NCBI RefSeq assembly: GCF_905171765.1
Contig: NC_053393.1
Coordinates: 65,379,371-65,443,370 of the forward strand
Direction: 5' to 3'
Source: Bufo bufo
Lineage: Eukaryota > Chordata > Amphibia > Anura > Bufonidae
DNA length: 64,000 nt
This document shows, piece after piece, positions 38,026 to 50,935 of the stretch; within the stretch, counting starts at the first letter, position 1; every line of letters starts with the position of its first letter. A program made the translations under genes and the position numbers. Below the pieces are notes generated by a model, which was not told the origin of the DNA, ran no database searches, and saw only the letters and a program-made list of their open reading frames with translations.

Positions 38026-38382
38026 GGCCTCTTTCACATGAACGTTGCCGTATTGCGGACTGCATTTGCAGATCTGCAATGCACGGGCGCCGTTCCGTGG
38101 GCATTCTGCATCACGGAGGCGGACTCATTCACTTGAATGGGTCCGCAAATCCGGAGAGTCGGAATGGAAGCACGGAACGGAACCCTACGGAGTGCTTCCG
38201 TGGGGTTTCATCCCGTACTTCCGTTCCGCAAAAAGATAGAACATGTCCTATCTTTTTGCGGAACGGGCGGATCGCGGACCCATTAAAGTGAATGGGTCCG
38301 CAAACTGCTGCCCCACGGTGGGTGTTCATGCATTGCGGACTGCAGCAGGCCACGGGGCGCTCGCATTTGTGTGCAAGAGGCC
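38026..38382. mobile_element. Harbinger-like MITE (GGCCTCTTTCACATG)
   Basis: GGCCTCTTTCACATGAACG and TTTGTGTGCAAGAGGCC with TAA on both sides. 'ttgcggactgcatttgcag' opposes 'gcattgcggactgcagca' in part; inner 'attcacttgaatgggtccgc' is itself palindromic with 'ggacccattaaagtgaatgg'. Confidence 0.75.
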
Positions 38383-39647
38383 TAAAATTCCTTCATTTCA
38401 GCTACTAAAAACATCTACGGTCAGCTCCTGTATCGTGGTCCATCACCACCTTGGGTGTGAAGAACATCTGATTTTGAGACTCTGCCCTCCATTAGAAAAA
38501 AAAACAGAAAAAAAAAAAAAAACAATCCATATAGTTTATGATGGGTGACAACCACTCAACTTAAAAAAATGTCTGTGTTGCCAGAGCCCTGTCACGTTAT
38601 TAAATTCAAAGCATCACCAACTTTGGAAGGTCTCAAACTATATAAATTTGTCCACCACGTCTCTCCAACTCTTGGCTTTTGAGATCCATGAGAATGAACT
38701 GAGGCAACTTCAATAATATATCTTCGTACACCACATACTAAAGGCCATAACCATCTTGGAAACTGAAAATTCATACTGAATAGGGATATTTTTTAGAAGA
38801 AATTGCTGCAAAGTCCCAGAAACCTTTTTGAAGCCTCAAAAGCAGTCATTGGAAGCCAACCTGCTGCGCTCCTCTCCTGAACCACCCGCAAAACTAAGAC
38901 AGGTGCTCGCTGACAATAAAAAGACAACGGTAAAATTTCAGAATTTCTAATAGGCTAATTTATTCGCATCCTGCAGGCATCACTTTTTGTTCCGCTAGCC
39001 AGAGTAATTTTTAGAGCAGACGCAGCCTATTTTTACATACATAGGTGTCAGACAATCTTCAGCCTATGACTGCGGAAAGACACAATTTGCAAAAGGATCA
39101 TTTGCTTAAACAAGCATGCACAGTTAATTTGCAGTGGGGAGAAGCAAAAAAAAAAATGCCTAAAATAACGCTACGCGACTAAAAGACAAAAATGCAAACA
39201 CCGTTCACTTCAAAAATTCACACCAGGGTTAAGAAAGCTCAAAGTCCATATCCCGAATGATGAGCACAACCCTTAGCAGATGTCCGATCTTATTGGGCTT
39301 GTCATGAAAACGTATCTGCATATTCGCGAACGCTGAATACATCTCCCATGCTAATCAGTATCTGAAGCTTCAATTTACTGCCAAAGCCATGCTCGTCTAC
39401 AATCGGCAGAAAGATAATGAGATGTGTGACGGATGAAAGGTACAATTAACGATGGTGAGGAGCTCTAATTGTCAGAAACCAATAATGCCTACACACATGG
39501 TTCACAGGAATTATATGCGCTATGTAGGCAGAATCCGTAATCAATCACTTCACAATTAAAATTCTCTCCTATGAAACTTATTAGAGGGAAAATTTCTACC
39601 GCATATTGAATGCAAGGTAGAGAATAGTCTATTCCATTACATATACC

Positions 39648-40002
39648 ATAAAGAGGTTGCGCACCTTTGGGGGGTGAAGTTTTGGAAAATCCCCACTCTT
39701 GGGCAGACCCGTGAAGAGAAGCATACTTACCCGCTTCCTGGCACTGCCGAAATGTAATGACTAGTGCCAATCACTGGCCGCAGTGGTGACCTGCTGCCCT
39801 TGCATGACATGACCGTTTGGCATGATGCAAGTCACTGCTGCGGCCAGTCATTTGCTGCAGTGGCGTCAAAATAAAAGTTTAAATCCTGGGAGTGCAGCCA
39901 AGGTGAGAAGGAAAGGGGTGTCAGCACCGCTAAGCAAGCTTCTCTTCGCAGGTCTGCCCAAGAAGGAAAAGGGTGCCCCAAAAGGTGCACAACCCCTTTA
40001 AA
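39648..40002. mobile_element. Inverted-repeat element ('ggttgcgcacctttgggg')
   Basis: 'aaagaggttgcgcacctttg' opposes 'aaaggtgcacaaccccttta'; 'cttgggcagacccgtgaaga' opposes 'tcttcgcaggtctgcccaag'. Confidence 0.7.
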
Positions 40003-40616
40003 AAAACAAAACAAAGTAGTTTCTGTAAGAAATGTTTTTTAGGGAGTCAATGACCCAGATATGATCAATACTTCCAACGCACATTGGAGATCTGTGCAAT
40101 GACCTGATCATTCCCATTGTGACTAAAGATGGGAGGGCTAAACACACATGATCCTGAGGTCTACATGTTTGGTATCTCCACTGGTGTAGCTATAGGAAGT
40201 GCAGAGGAAGTATTTGCATCTTGACCCTGGTGCCTAAGGGGCCCAAAGATCCAGTACAAATGTGCAGAAAGAAAAAAAGGTACAATCACAAGTATTTTTA
40301 CTACAATTTCCACTAAAAATAGGCCAGAATTTCTGGCCGGTTAGCCAAAAGCTATCCACCCCCATCTCCAATAAAATGTTCTGGCTTATTTTAGCATAAA
40401 TATATGAACTGACAAAAGTAAAGATCCAACCCGCCTGGATCAGTTATGGTCACCAACTGGAATCCAATGTCTAAGGCAAACAAATGATTTTTACTCTATT
40501 TTTGGGTTTTTCTACTGTCAAATCCACAAGGTGATGGTCTCAGTTCACTTAGATGAATTTTCGAGGTATCTTGATGAGGACACAGTCTCTACAATAAGGC
40601 TAATTTGGGGATGTAA

Positions 40617-41054
40617 GGGTACTTTCACACTTGCGTTAAACTTTTCCGGTATTGAGTTCCGTCCTAGGGGCTCAATCCCGGAAAAAAAACTGATCAGTTT
40701 TATCCTAATGCATTCTGAATGGAGAGCAATCTGTTCAGGATGCATCAGGATGTCTTCAGTTCAGTCACTGTACGGTTTTTGGACGGAGAAAATACAGCTG
40801 TTCCGGAACACTTGCCGGCATTATTTTACATTGAAATGCATTGATGCCAGATCCGGCCCCAAGTGTTCCGGAAAAAAGGATCCGGTTTTGCGGTCTGTGC
40901 ATGCGCAGACCTTTAAAAATGTGAAAAAGATAAATACCGGATCCGGTATTACAATGCATTTGTGAGACGGATGCGCATACAAATGGTATCCGTTTGCATA
41001 CAACGATGACGGAACTGCCTGCCGGAATCCAACAACGCAAGTGTGAAAGTGCCC
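40617..41054. mobile_element. Harbinger-like MITE (GGGTACTTTCACAC)
   Basis: GGGTACTTTCACACTTGCGT and the complement of ...ACGCAAGTGTGAAAGTGCCC, TAA duplicated (40614-40616 and 41055-41057). Interior 'ttccggtattgagttccg' type blocks. Confidence 0.75.
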
Positions 41055-41160
41055 TAAGCTGGTAACACCAAGTGCCAAGGTTGGACATGACAAGTTACCA
41101 TAAAATGGCCAATTCATCAAATTCTCAAAAAAGAATTCAACTGTGTTATAAGGATGAAGG

Positions 41161-41255
41161 ACATTTCCATGTGTCCATAACATGTTCATCACAGATAACT
41201 TGGATGAAAGACATTTCCATGTGTCCATAACATGTTCATCACAGATAACTTGGAT
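41161..41255 (+). repeat. Perfect 50-bp tandem duplication
   Basis: 'acatttccatgtgtccataa' through 'cagataacttggat' occurs at 41161 and again at 41211 without a visible difference. Confidence 0.95.
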
Positions 41256-43554
41256 CGTATTATGGGGCCTACCAGATATGAAGACCTAAAGGAACAGTCG
41301 CTAACCTGAAAATAGTGTTTTTGCATTTAAGTCATGACATCAAGCTAAGAGAGAATAACTAAAAACCAAAGTCTGTCCTGAAAATCCTCCAGCCTGATTT
41401 TCATTTTTATGTCGAACCGTATTTCCGACGCCTCTCAGCATGTAAAAAACATGATTGTCTCCTTTACAGATAACATTACCATTAATACCAAAAAGTATAA
41501 ATACAAAAAAAAAAATGGGAAAAGCGGATTAGGACGTCTCCATCAGATTAATGGAAGAGAACATGTTTAATGCAGCAGTGTCCACGTAAACCTGCTTATA
41601 CCTGGAGCAGACATAACAAGAAAACATCTAAAAAACATCAAAAATTTGTAAATTCGTACGGAGAACAACAAAATGCACTTTTTACTGGGAATTTGCATGA
41701 AAAGATTCACCACCGGCTTTTAGGAAATGTGCCTGGTGCATGTTGCTTTAACCCTTCTCCCAGACGCCGAGCGTTGCCTGTCTGGTTTCCCTCAAAGAAT
41801 ATCCAGCTGAAAATGGTTCTCCTGTAATTTCTGCACTGATGTGCCGACCTTGTCAATCAATGTAAGGATTAAGCGGCTGCTCGAGACTCTGCTTTTGACG
41901 TTATCCTCGGTAACAGAGGCTGTCTGCAGAGACCCTGCAGTGTCTAATCAGCCACCGCATGCATTCCTACTAGAGCCATCCGCCTAAGTCACTGCACTTA
42001 AGAGGTGGGAAACGAACCAAGGCACCATGGGAGTCGTTGCTTGCTCTATACTAGTGTTCATCCACAATCCATCTCGGTTATTTTGCCAGTCTTAGTCATC
42101 TGTCCTTGCCTTTCCTTATCAAAATGTTTAAAAAGAATACAAGCATCCGATACAGAACAGATAACCTACATCAAGATGACCGTACAAGAGGTCATCCGTC
42201 TACCCCTGCCAGGCCTGCTCTACGAAGAACTTTATATTTGTAGAGGATTAGAAATATATGGCTACTTTCTTCCAGAAACACCAACACACCTGTCCACAGG
42301 TTCGGTCTGGTATCGCAGTTCAGCTCCATGGTAGAAAATATCAAGGAACATTTCTGCAACGGAATACGCACACAAATTGACCTGCGGTGATGCAAATTTC
42401 CTAATGCGGAACATCCAAAGTGGACCCGTCTCATGTGGATGTACTGTCTGGAGGTCCTAGTCCTCACATTCCACCTATGTGACCCTAAATATCAAACTCT
42501 TTGGGCATGTACATTGTTATCCTCAATCCCACCAAAAAGAAGAAAAATCTATGTAACAAATTAGAAGATTCCTAATCCTAAACCTACATACTTTTGAGGA
42601 CTGATGAATAATTGGAATTGAGAAAATAGATTAATTTAATTATTAATAAAATAAGGCAGGTAGCGATCTCGTCAGTGCCGTTTTCAACCTCGGTTTGTAT
42701 GTGCAAAAGAAAGTCATGTACTAAAATAGATGTGAAACAAATGCCTTGAAAACGACCTTGTTATCCTTAATGAACAGCAATCAGAACAGACTAGGGACGT
42801 GAGAACTAAGAGACCTGATTGGAACAGTGACCACGGCCTGCTGCATATCAGACGAGACCAGCAGGGTGCAAAGTGAACGGCTAATATAGAAGGAATTATA
42901 TGTGGATTGTCGTGTGCTAGAACATATCCTCAAAATGACTAAATGCATCCAGGTTCAGGGCCAAGGGCTCTGCCAAGGTTTTTCAATAAATCCTGACGCA
43001 AGACTAGAAGGCGTATGAGTACTAAGCTCATTAGATAGAACAGATTTCCCATGATGAAGAACATTTCCATATTATTTACGGCAGAAACATTCACAAAACA
43101 ACACCTTCTCATCTACAGAGTTTCATTAAGAAGGTGCCTGAATGATCTCATGGCAGGTTTCTTCTCCAGATGAGCCATTGAACTATCCCCATGTCAGGAT
43201 GGCAGCAAACAGAGATCCCACAAAGATTATCACCCAGTTAATCTAGAGTACTTGATGTCATATCTGCCTGGTTACGCAGTAATACTTGACTTGCTCCAAT
43301 ACTTGCTATGGAGATTTGCAAGTCTCATACATGCAGACTACTAGACAGTCAACAGAACAACCTAAGGACCTAATAATTTGTGTGTAGCACATAGGTCATC
43401 TAAGGAAGTGACGCATGTGTAGAGACTTCTTTGTGATAAGAATCTATGCCTCAAACAATCCACCTTGAGGACCAATGGTCAAGGCCACCCTCCTTAAAAA
43501 CTGATGTCCTTAATCTTCACTGAGGACCAAGGCCTAGATTCTCTTGTTATAGAC

Positions 43555-43890
43555 CAGTACCAAGACAACCTTCAATGTGGATCAATGCCCTCACAACTTT
43601 CATCGAGGCCCATGCTAAGACAACCCACCTTGAAGACCTATGGCCAAGACAACCCTCCTTGAAGACCAATGTACAGACAACCTTTATCAAAGGCCAAGAA
43701 CCAGAATACTTTATTGTAGACCAGTACCCAGACAACCTTTGTGGAGGGCCAATGCCCAGACTACCTGCATCATGGACCTATGTCCACACAACTTTTGTCA
43801 AGGCCAATGATAAGACAACCCTCTTTGAGGACCAATGGACGGACAACACTCCTTTTGATGGTCTATACCAAGACAACTCATTTTAAAGGA
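43555..43890 (+). repeat. Degenerate minisatellite, about 30-bp unit
   Basis: 'agacaacc(c/t)...gaccaatg' recurs at roughly 29-31 bp (for example 43617, 43646, 43674), highly diverged; weaker units extend left to about 43440. The open frame across it is a by-product of the repeat. Confidence 0.7.
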
Positions 43891-45454
43891 CACAAGCCCA
43901 CAGGTAAATTGGGTAAAACACTCAAGTACAGGTAGATCATCTGTTCCTCAGACAACACAGGTAGCCATATTGATAATTTCATCATCAACCTTTAGTTTAG
44001 GAATACCAGACAAGAACAACCTTGTTGATATAAACGGTTGGCATGCATTTTAATGAAACAGATGTTTTATAATCCATGGCACAAAGTAAAATGACTCCCC
44101 TAGCGCTACCATAAATATCAGTCACCGTGGTCAACTATCGCAGATGTACAGGAAGCCATTCCTCTTACAGTGTTATTCTAAAAACACAAATACACAAAAA
44201 GTTTTGCAAGTGACAAAATATCATTCGAAATACCATTTCTCTCACTGCTCAAAGGGCTAATTGATTTCACAGGTGTTTAATGATCATTTTCCTGGAGATA
44301 ATACCTCACGGTCCCATAAAAAAATGGATGTAATTTTCCAGCAAAGACTTAGCTAAAGCTAGATAATTATTCCATAAATCAAACATACTGCCTCCTTTCT
44401 GCGGAAATTTTTATGCTCCTCCATAATGGTATTTGCCGACCTTGAAATAAGCCGAAAGAATTAAAGGTTGCTTAAGGGAAGCGAGTGGAAGATTCCACCC
44501 CTTCCTGCTTCAGAAAACCGGTCTTTTGTCTCCAATACATCGTCTATATCGAGAGGGGTCATCGATGAAAGGACTCGTATCTTCTCTGCAAGTGTAAGAA
44601 TAAAAAGAGCTGGTTCTTCAATACTTGTTCTGCTTCCATGCTTAAAATGCAAATTGAAGTTCTGAAAACTTAAGGAAAAAAAATGACTTGGCAATTTGAT
44701 AAAATGTATTCAGGCTTAGAATATTAAGAGGGATTAGAATTATCTCCAAAAATACATCACTGGGTCGTTTAAAAGCCTTCAGCTAGGCTGAATATATCGG
44801 CTTTAAGGTCCAGATTCTGGAAGACATCTCTGAAATAGAGGAGTTGTATAGCCAAGGAGGTCTAGACATGGACATTCCAGGTATCTGGTCTGAAATGGGG
44901 CCCTCTAGTTCCCCAATTCAATCAAGACAGGAGATGTGTCTAACAGTGGAGAACTTTGCCCACCTGATGTCCAACACATGGTATGGTCCAAACAGATGGA
45001 GGATTAGGGTGTCTCTACCACATGAACCAGGTCCTGGTTGGAAAAAAAATGGAACTCCATCAACGGGGCATACATAACATCTCAGAGGGCCAGTGACTGT
45101 GCCAGTATGACTTGGCCCATACAAATACAGAGCAAAGCATACAAAATTATACCCACTGCCAATTTTACATTGGGTGGTGCCCGATACAATACATTCTTTC
45201 GGGGCCACCAACCTTCATATACTGTACAGTGAACAAATAACCTCACAGAGACTAGTGCCTAAATATTCGCGCCCTACGTTGGTCAAACTACAGTGCTACC
45301 ACCACCACACATGGCATAAATCACATACTAGTGTCTAACCCTAAATACCACCATATATAGTGCTCAAATAATACCAACAGATAGTGACCAAATAGCTCCA
45401 TACATAAAGAAATCAAATAGAGTTGGTACACAATGTCTCACTAGTACCACTACA

Positions 45455-45660
45455 CAATACGTTGTCCAGTGCTAGAAAAACATGGCCGCTGTCTTCCAAA
45501 CACAGCGCCTCACCAGTCCACATGTGGTATTGCAGCTCAGCCCAATTCACTTCAATGGAGCGGAGCTGCAAAACCAGACAACTCATGGACAAGCGTGGCC
45601 ATCTCCCCCAAAAGTAAATCAGAAAGGGATGATAAAGCTTTAGTAACCTAAAACTGGAAC
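45455..45660. mobile_element. Dispersed repeat fragment (family D)
   Basis: 'ttgtccagtgctagaaaaac', 'ttgcagctcagcccaattca' and 'cttcaatggagcggagctgc' match blocks at 4716-4850, 29338-29480 and 31450-31640. No clear ends. Confidence 0.5.
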
Positions 45661-47033
45661 CCCCTTCAATCTCTCACCATTGAAGGTAATGGGCGAGCAG
45701 TGATCTATAGGAATCCAATACTGAATGAGTCAATTGCTGCAAAAGAAGAAGAAAAAAAAAAATGTATTTTTCTTCTTAAGCAAAGACAGTCCCTTCACAG
45801 CTCTGCGCCGTACGCTCGCATGTGCTAAGTCTCCCTGTAAACCAATCCATTATTTATCAAGCTTTACTGGCAGAACAGCGCGTTTCAATCATTTATTAAG
45901 GAAAGGGTCAGATTTATCATCCTCAAACGAGATCTCCCTGATAAATCCCATGGCTTGACAGACAGAATGCTTGTGTTTCTGCTCTGTCTTATGTCAGACG
46001 GAGGCCGGGGGTATAATATATATCATTCTAGGTGGCCATTAATATACCGACCATTAAAGGGCCTTATAAATATACCAAGTCGGGGGGGACCAGGGCTCCT
46101 CTTACCCCATGGATTTATTTCATAACGTATACTCTCGCTTTACACCTAGGAACTCATAATGGCAGGACACGTGACAGCCATGTAGAGGGATATAAGAAAT
46201 ATTGCTAGTATGTATCTAAATTCTACAGGAACAATAGATAGCATTGTATAGGAGAATAAAATAAAATGGACTTCTTGGAGTAAAGTAAAATAAAATAAAA
46301 AAATAATTGCAGTTCCACAAACCACCACTAGAGGTCTGACAAGAACATGGAAACTTAGTATGCCGAACGTAGCGGAGTCTCATTAAGACCAGGCACAGCT
46401 TCCACCAGCTTACCCCCTTGAGCATGATTATAGGCGGAATCATTCACTTCTCACCATTCATATCAATCGCACTGCCACTTCATGCTAGGCTACGGCAAGG
46501 CTCATGCTATTTTTTTTTTTTTTGCCTGCACAGCTCTTCTACCCAGCGAGGTTTCCTTGACCGCAGAGCTATTTCTGAAACGCGTTGATTGTATGATCTC
46601 AAGGCATTGATAACTGATCCGGCTGAACTTATTGTAATGAGGATTAACATGGTCAGAAACCCATCACCTGCTCAAATATCAAACCGCAGCGGATACAATT
46701 ACATGCATGAAGAATGCCATGCAAATCCGGAGATCTCTCGAGCCTTGAGAAGCCGAAAGACAAGGACGCTCAAATACCGGGATGCGACTCCAAGTATTAG
46801 GATAATTGTATATAAAAAAAAAAAATACCATTGTATTCAGACTCCCCAAACAACAAAGTCCAAATATCGAATACATGAGCTATGCCTACGTCCGTCTCCA
46901 CAACCAATTCTTTTTTCTTCTTCTTCTTGCGCTGATGCATCCGAAACTAAAAAAGAAGCATCATTGCAAATGGTCTACATTAAAAACGCTCTACCGTTTA
47001 GTTTATACAGCTCCTCTTTAGTAGTTTGTGTCG

Positions 47034-47205
47034 CCACGGTTACAGACTACAAACAAACCCTGTGTAGTCTGATCCTGCAGCCATACTCCTATATGTCCCT
47101 TACCTCTGGCTACCCCACTATAGGTCAGCAAGTAGTAAGGGGACGCATGGCGGTGTGACTACAGGATCAGACTACACAGGGTTTTGTTTGTAGTCTGTAA
47201 CCATG
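47034..47205. repeat. Inverted repeat, 45-bp arms
   Basis: 'ggttacagactacaaacaaa' plus 'ccctgtgtagtctgatcctg' at 47038-47078 opposes its complement at 47161-47202 with one extra T. The roughly 80-bp loop is non-coding. Confidence 0.85.
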
Positions 47206-47437
47206 GAGACATATGGGACCGAATAGGAGCTGCATACACAAAACAGTGCAAAACCTTTGACTAAGAAAGACCACGTGTCTCATTTTTCAGGTCAGATACA
47301 ATGGTGCAAATAAAATGGTTGGGAAGATGTAGAGATGAACCCAATCTAATGCCGAACTATCAGCCGCAAAGTTGGCATCTGCAATCGTGGTGGGCCCCCT
47401 TTAAGATAAAGGGGATACATTCAGGAATCCTGGGGCT

Positions 47438-47829
47438 TTAAAGGGAAATGTCACCTCTCCTGACATGACCGTTTTAGTAAATAATTGCATTTCACGTGAA
47501 AATTCTGGTGCATTTATTTTTTTAGCACTGTATATTGTGCCATTCCTCTATTATTCCTGCTAGAAGTTTAAAAGTAAAGGTACGACTGGGTATAACTAGT
47601 GGGGGGGGAAGGGTGTCCCTGCACAGTCTGAAGCTATCCAATCAGTGATGCTGGTGACAGACTGTGCAGAACCCCCTCCCCAAACTGTTAAAACTTCTTG
47701 CAGGAATAATAGAAGATCAGCACAACATACAGTCCTAAGAATAGATCCTTCTGGATTTTTATTTCATGGAAAATGCACATAGTTACTAAAAGACTTGTCA
47801 GGAGAGGCGAGAGGTCCTCATCTCATTAA
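47438..47829. mobile_element. TTAA-flanked inverted-repeat MITE
   Basis: 'ggaaatgtcacctctcctga' with TTAA opposes 'tcaggagaggcgagaggtcc'; 'gaagtttaaa' / 'tttaaacttc'-type central arms ('gctagaagttt' with 'aacttcttgcagg'). Confidence 0.65.
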
Positions 47830-48160
47830 AGTGGTTTTCCAAGATTTATTAACAGGATAAATCATCAGTATCTGATCTGTCGGGGTCTGACAGCAGAGAC
47901 GCCGCCAATCAGCGTTGTGCGCAGTAGCACCGCAGCCTTCTCTCAGCTCATCAAGCACAGCGCCATACATTGTATAGTGGCTATGCTTGGTATCGCGCTC
48001 AGCCCCATTCACTTCTATGGGCCGCAGCTGCGCCTAGGCCATGTGAACGATGAACGTGATGTCACATGCTAAGCTGAAAGATGGCTGCGGCGCTACCGAT
48101 CGGTGGGGGTCTCGGGTGTCGGACCCTCACAGATCAGATACTGATGACCTATCCAGAGGA
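47826..48160. mobile_element. Inverted-repeat element, family A
   Basis: Starts AAGTGGTTTTCC at the TTAA shared with the preceding element; 'catcagtatctgatctgtcg' opposes 'cacagatcagatactgatga'. Confidence 0.65.
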
Positions 48161-49162
48161 GTCAACAAGGTGACAGGAGGACCCCGACAGATTTCTTCTG
48201 AGGAAGAGTTCTCTCGAGTTAAGGAACATTAAAAGGGAATATTTGCTTTTTGGTGCCGGTCCTGAGCTCGGAAAACAAATTCGGCATCCCGAATATGGAG
48301 GTTAAAACCTTGCGCTGTTTGACTGATGCATTATTTCTGTACTGGGACTTTGAATTCACAGAGTTTTCTAATGCAATTTCATGTTGGCAGGAAAAGAGGG
48401 CGTGAAATAGGCCTTCAGGGCACAATGACTGACAGGCAGGGCCGAGCAGTGGGGTACATACACTGGCGAGGAAGGTAAAACACTGTGACAGCTCATCTCA
48501 CAAAAATAGCCTGTGCGGTACACGGGTATTCCCAGAGTACTCTATTATCTGCTGTGTCTCTCTCAAAGAATCTCCCTCCTGGGACAAGGATTAAAAAATA
48601 TATACATTACCAACAGTCTGTTTTCTGCAGAGCGCCAACCGCACAGACAGAAGCAGCCGATGCAGCGAATACAGGACACCACAGATATACCAGTCACATC
48701 AATATGCCGCCCAATTTAAAGGAGACTTCCACTTTTATTAGAAGGAACCTCTAACCATAAATTGGTCACAGATTATATCGCTGTAACCTGGCATCAAGTA
48801 TTCAGATTTCCCTACAGTGCCCCCGCAGGGGAAACAAAGCATTACACTGTGATCATTCAAATCACTGGGGGAGGATTTCTGAAAACTGTCCCACGTCCAT
48901 AGCAACCAATCCCAGCGAAGCTTTTATCTCTTACAGCTTGAAAATTGAGCCGTGATTGGTTGTTACAGACGACAAAGACCCCTATTCTTTGACACAACAG
49001 ATGTGTCGGGTCCTCCAGATAGACAATCTAGAGGACTACGTGCTAAAGGCTCATTGTACCGATTGATACGACGGTCAGGGCCTAGAGATAGGGGCTGTAG
49101 GGGGAGATCAAGAGGGCTTCTGATGACTCAAAATAATGAATATACGGAAAATACTCCGGCGC

Positions 49163-49328
49163 TCATTTATCAAAGTGGTTTAAAGTAGAACTGGCTTAGT
49201 TGCCCATAGCAACCAGATTCCTCCTTTCATTTTGGACAGCTCCTTTGGAAAATGAAAGGAGGACTCTGATTGGTTGCTATGGGCAACTAAGCCAGTTCTA
49301 CTTTACACCAGTTTGATAAATGACCCCC
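49163..49328. mobile_element. Short palindromic MITE ('catttatcaaagtggt')
   Basis: 'ctcatttatcaaagtggttt' opposes 'caccagtttgataaatgacc'; 'agtagaactggcttagttgc' opposes 'gcaactaagccagttctact'; 'ccatagcaacca' opposes 'tggttgctatgg'. Confidence 0.8.
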
Positions 49329-49424
49329 TTAGTGATTTTCTAACACGATAGGAAATAGTCTTGGCACAAATGCAAAACTTGCCTATTTTAGAGAGAAACT
49401 GGGTCAAAGGAACAATCAAGATGT

Positions 49425-49610
49425 CCCACTGACATCTGTGCCGTGCATTGGGGACCACAAACTTCAGTCCCATATGCACCGTCCGTGTGGCCGGTGCTGA
49501 CGGACGCAGACCCACTCAACTTGAATGGGTCGGCATGTTCTATATTTTTGCTGTGCGGAGGCACGGACCAAAAGGCCACGTAGTGCTTCAATGGCCTTCC
49601 ACTCCATGCC
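49425..49610. mobile_element. Harbinger-like MITE fragment
   Basis: 'gtgccgtgcattggggacca', 'atgcaccgtccgtgtggcc' and 'acccactcaacttgaatggg' match the interior of the elements at 898 and 6589. Both termini are lost. Confidence 0.5.
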
Positions 49611-50439
49611 TCCTTACAGTATACGGCGCTGTATGCTTCACAAAGTGCTGGATTATAAAACTTCAGATAGAAGGAATCTCATTGTGCGAGTCCTGCAGGA
49701 ACCGTATTCTCCTCGTCAGTAAGACATTTGTTCCAGCCCATGCACTAGAATTCCTTGCACAATCCTCCTCCTCCATCTCGGGCTTGCTTAGCGCCTCAGC
49801 GGGAAAGCTTGCTAACTCAGGAGAGCCAAAATATTTCGGCTATATTTCCAACCAGATGTTCCTCTCGTCTCCCTCTCCCACAGTACAGATGGCTCAGACC
49901 GTCTCAGAATTTCAGAGTCAGGTTTCCTTCACAGAGAAGTAGTCAACCCTTAAAGCCACAGCTGCCGACGGACTACAGGTGCCAGCAAGCCCTGTCAGCT
50001 ATAGGCTGAAAGGCTGTTGGAAGAATCCAAATCTTTTAAAAGGTTTATAAGCCCTTTAAGGCTATAAATGTGGACTGTTCCCTGTATACAGTGGGTGTAT
50101 ATATAGGTGCTATATTGACATTGCTATCTGCACCACTGAAATAGCTCAGCGGCTTTATCTTCTAGGGTTGTCCACAATCCCTGGGGCAAGGAAGGGGTCC
50201 AATTAACAAGCTGCAGCCTTCCTACACAAATCAATAATGTCAATGGGCAGCTTTCAATCACTAATGGAGAAGTCATTTGCTCCTGTAAGTGCACAGACGT
50301 AAGACATACGGACTTACCGAGAGTGGGAAAAATGACAGCACATATAATGTAGGTTCACCCAGGGATTGGAAAAAAAAAAAAAAAGGCACAAAAACTCACA
50401 AAGTAATAATAAAAAGCTATAAATTTACCAATAGCCATA

Positions 50440-50820
50440 TTATGTAAAACCTAAAAATCAGACAACATATAGCACACGACCATCTCTTTCTAACAAAGCT
50501 AGAACCAGCCCTGGACCTCACATGGATCCAGAGATCTCCTCATTCATTGCTCTCCTAGATTTATATCAAGCTGGTAGGTCAGTGGGCATGCCCTTGCTCG
50601 GGGTGGCTGGTGGCAGTTGAAAGATGGAACAGAGCATGTGCGACCACCTCAGTGAAGAAGACAGAGAAACGGAGTAAAGAACAAACAGCAGGTGGCGCTA
50701 TACAGATAGTCCACTGAGGTATTCAAAAAAATCTAAGATTTCTAAATACATGAAATAAAAAGAGCATTTAGATCCAGGTGCTGTGCTGGTTTGAAAAAAT
50801 ATAGAATATTTTTAGTGGGA
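50440..50820. mobile_element. Dispersed element, family E
   Basis: Contains 'aaagctagaaccagccctgg', 'cacatggatccagagatctc' and 'aacagcaggtggcgctatac', colinear with 36463-36850. Confidence 0.6.
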
Positions 50821-50935
50821 TTTAAAGGGGTTTTATGGACGTGGATATTGGCAACCTATCCTCATTGTAGGTCTTCAATTTCGGAAGGATGGGGATCCAA
50901 CACCTGGCACCCCCACTGATCAGCTGTTTATGGCA
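50821..50935. mobile_element. Family A element, left fragment
   Basis: 'aggggttttatggacgtgga', 'acctatcctcattgtaggtc' and 'cactgatcagctgttt'; the right arm is absent. Confidence 0.45.

Noticed and set aside
43575..43886. 103-codon open frame with repeated threonine-rich motifs
   Set aside because: Explained by a degenerate 30-bp tandem repeat; no independent support for coding.
46577..46585. GAAACGCGT, a hammerhead-like core, away from the Penelope element
   Set aside because: No CTGANGA box, stem II or pairing stem I is present around it, so it is probably a chance match.
46589..47158. 189-codon open frame on the + strand
   Set aside because: Composition is A/T-rich intron, it runs into a 45-bp inverted repeat, and no domain is recognisable.
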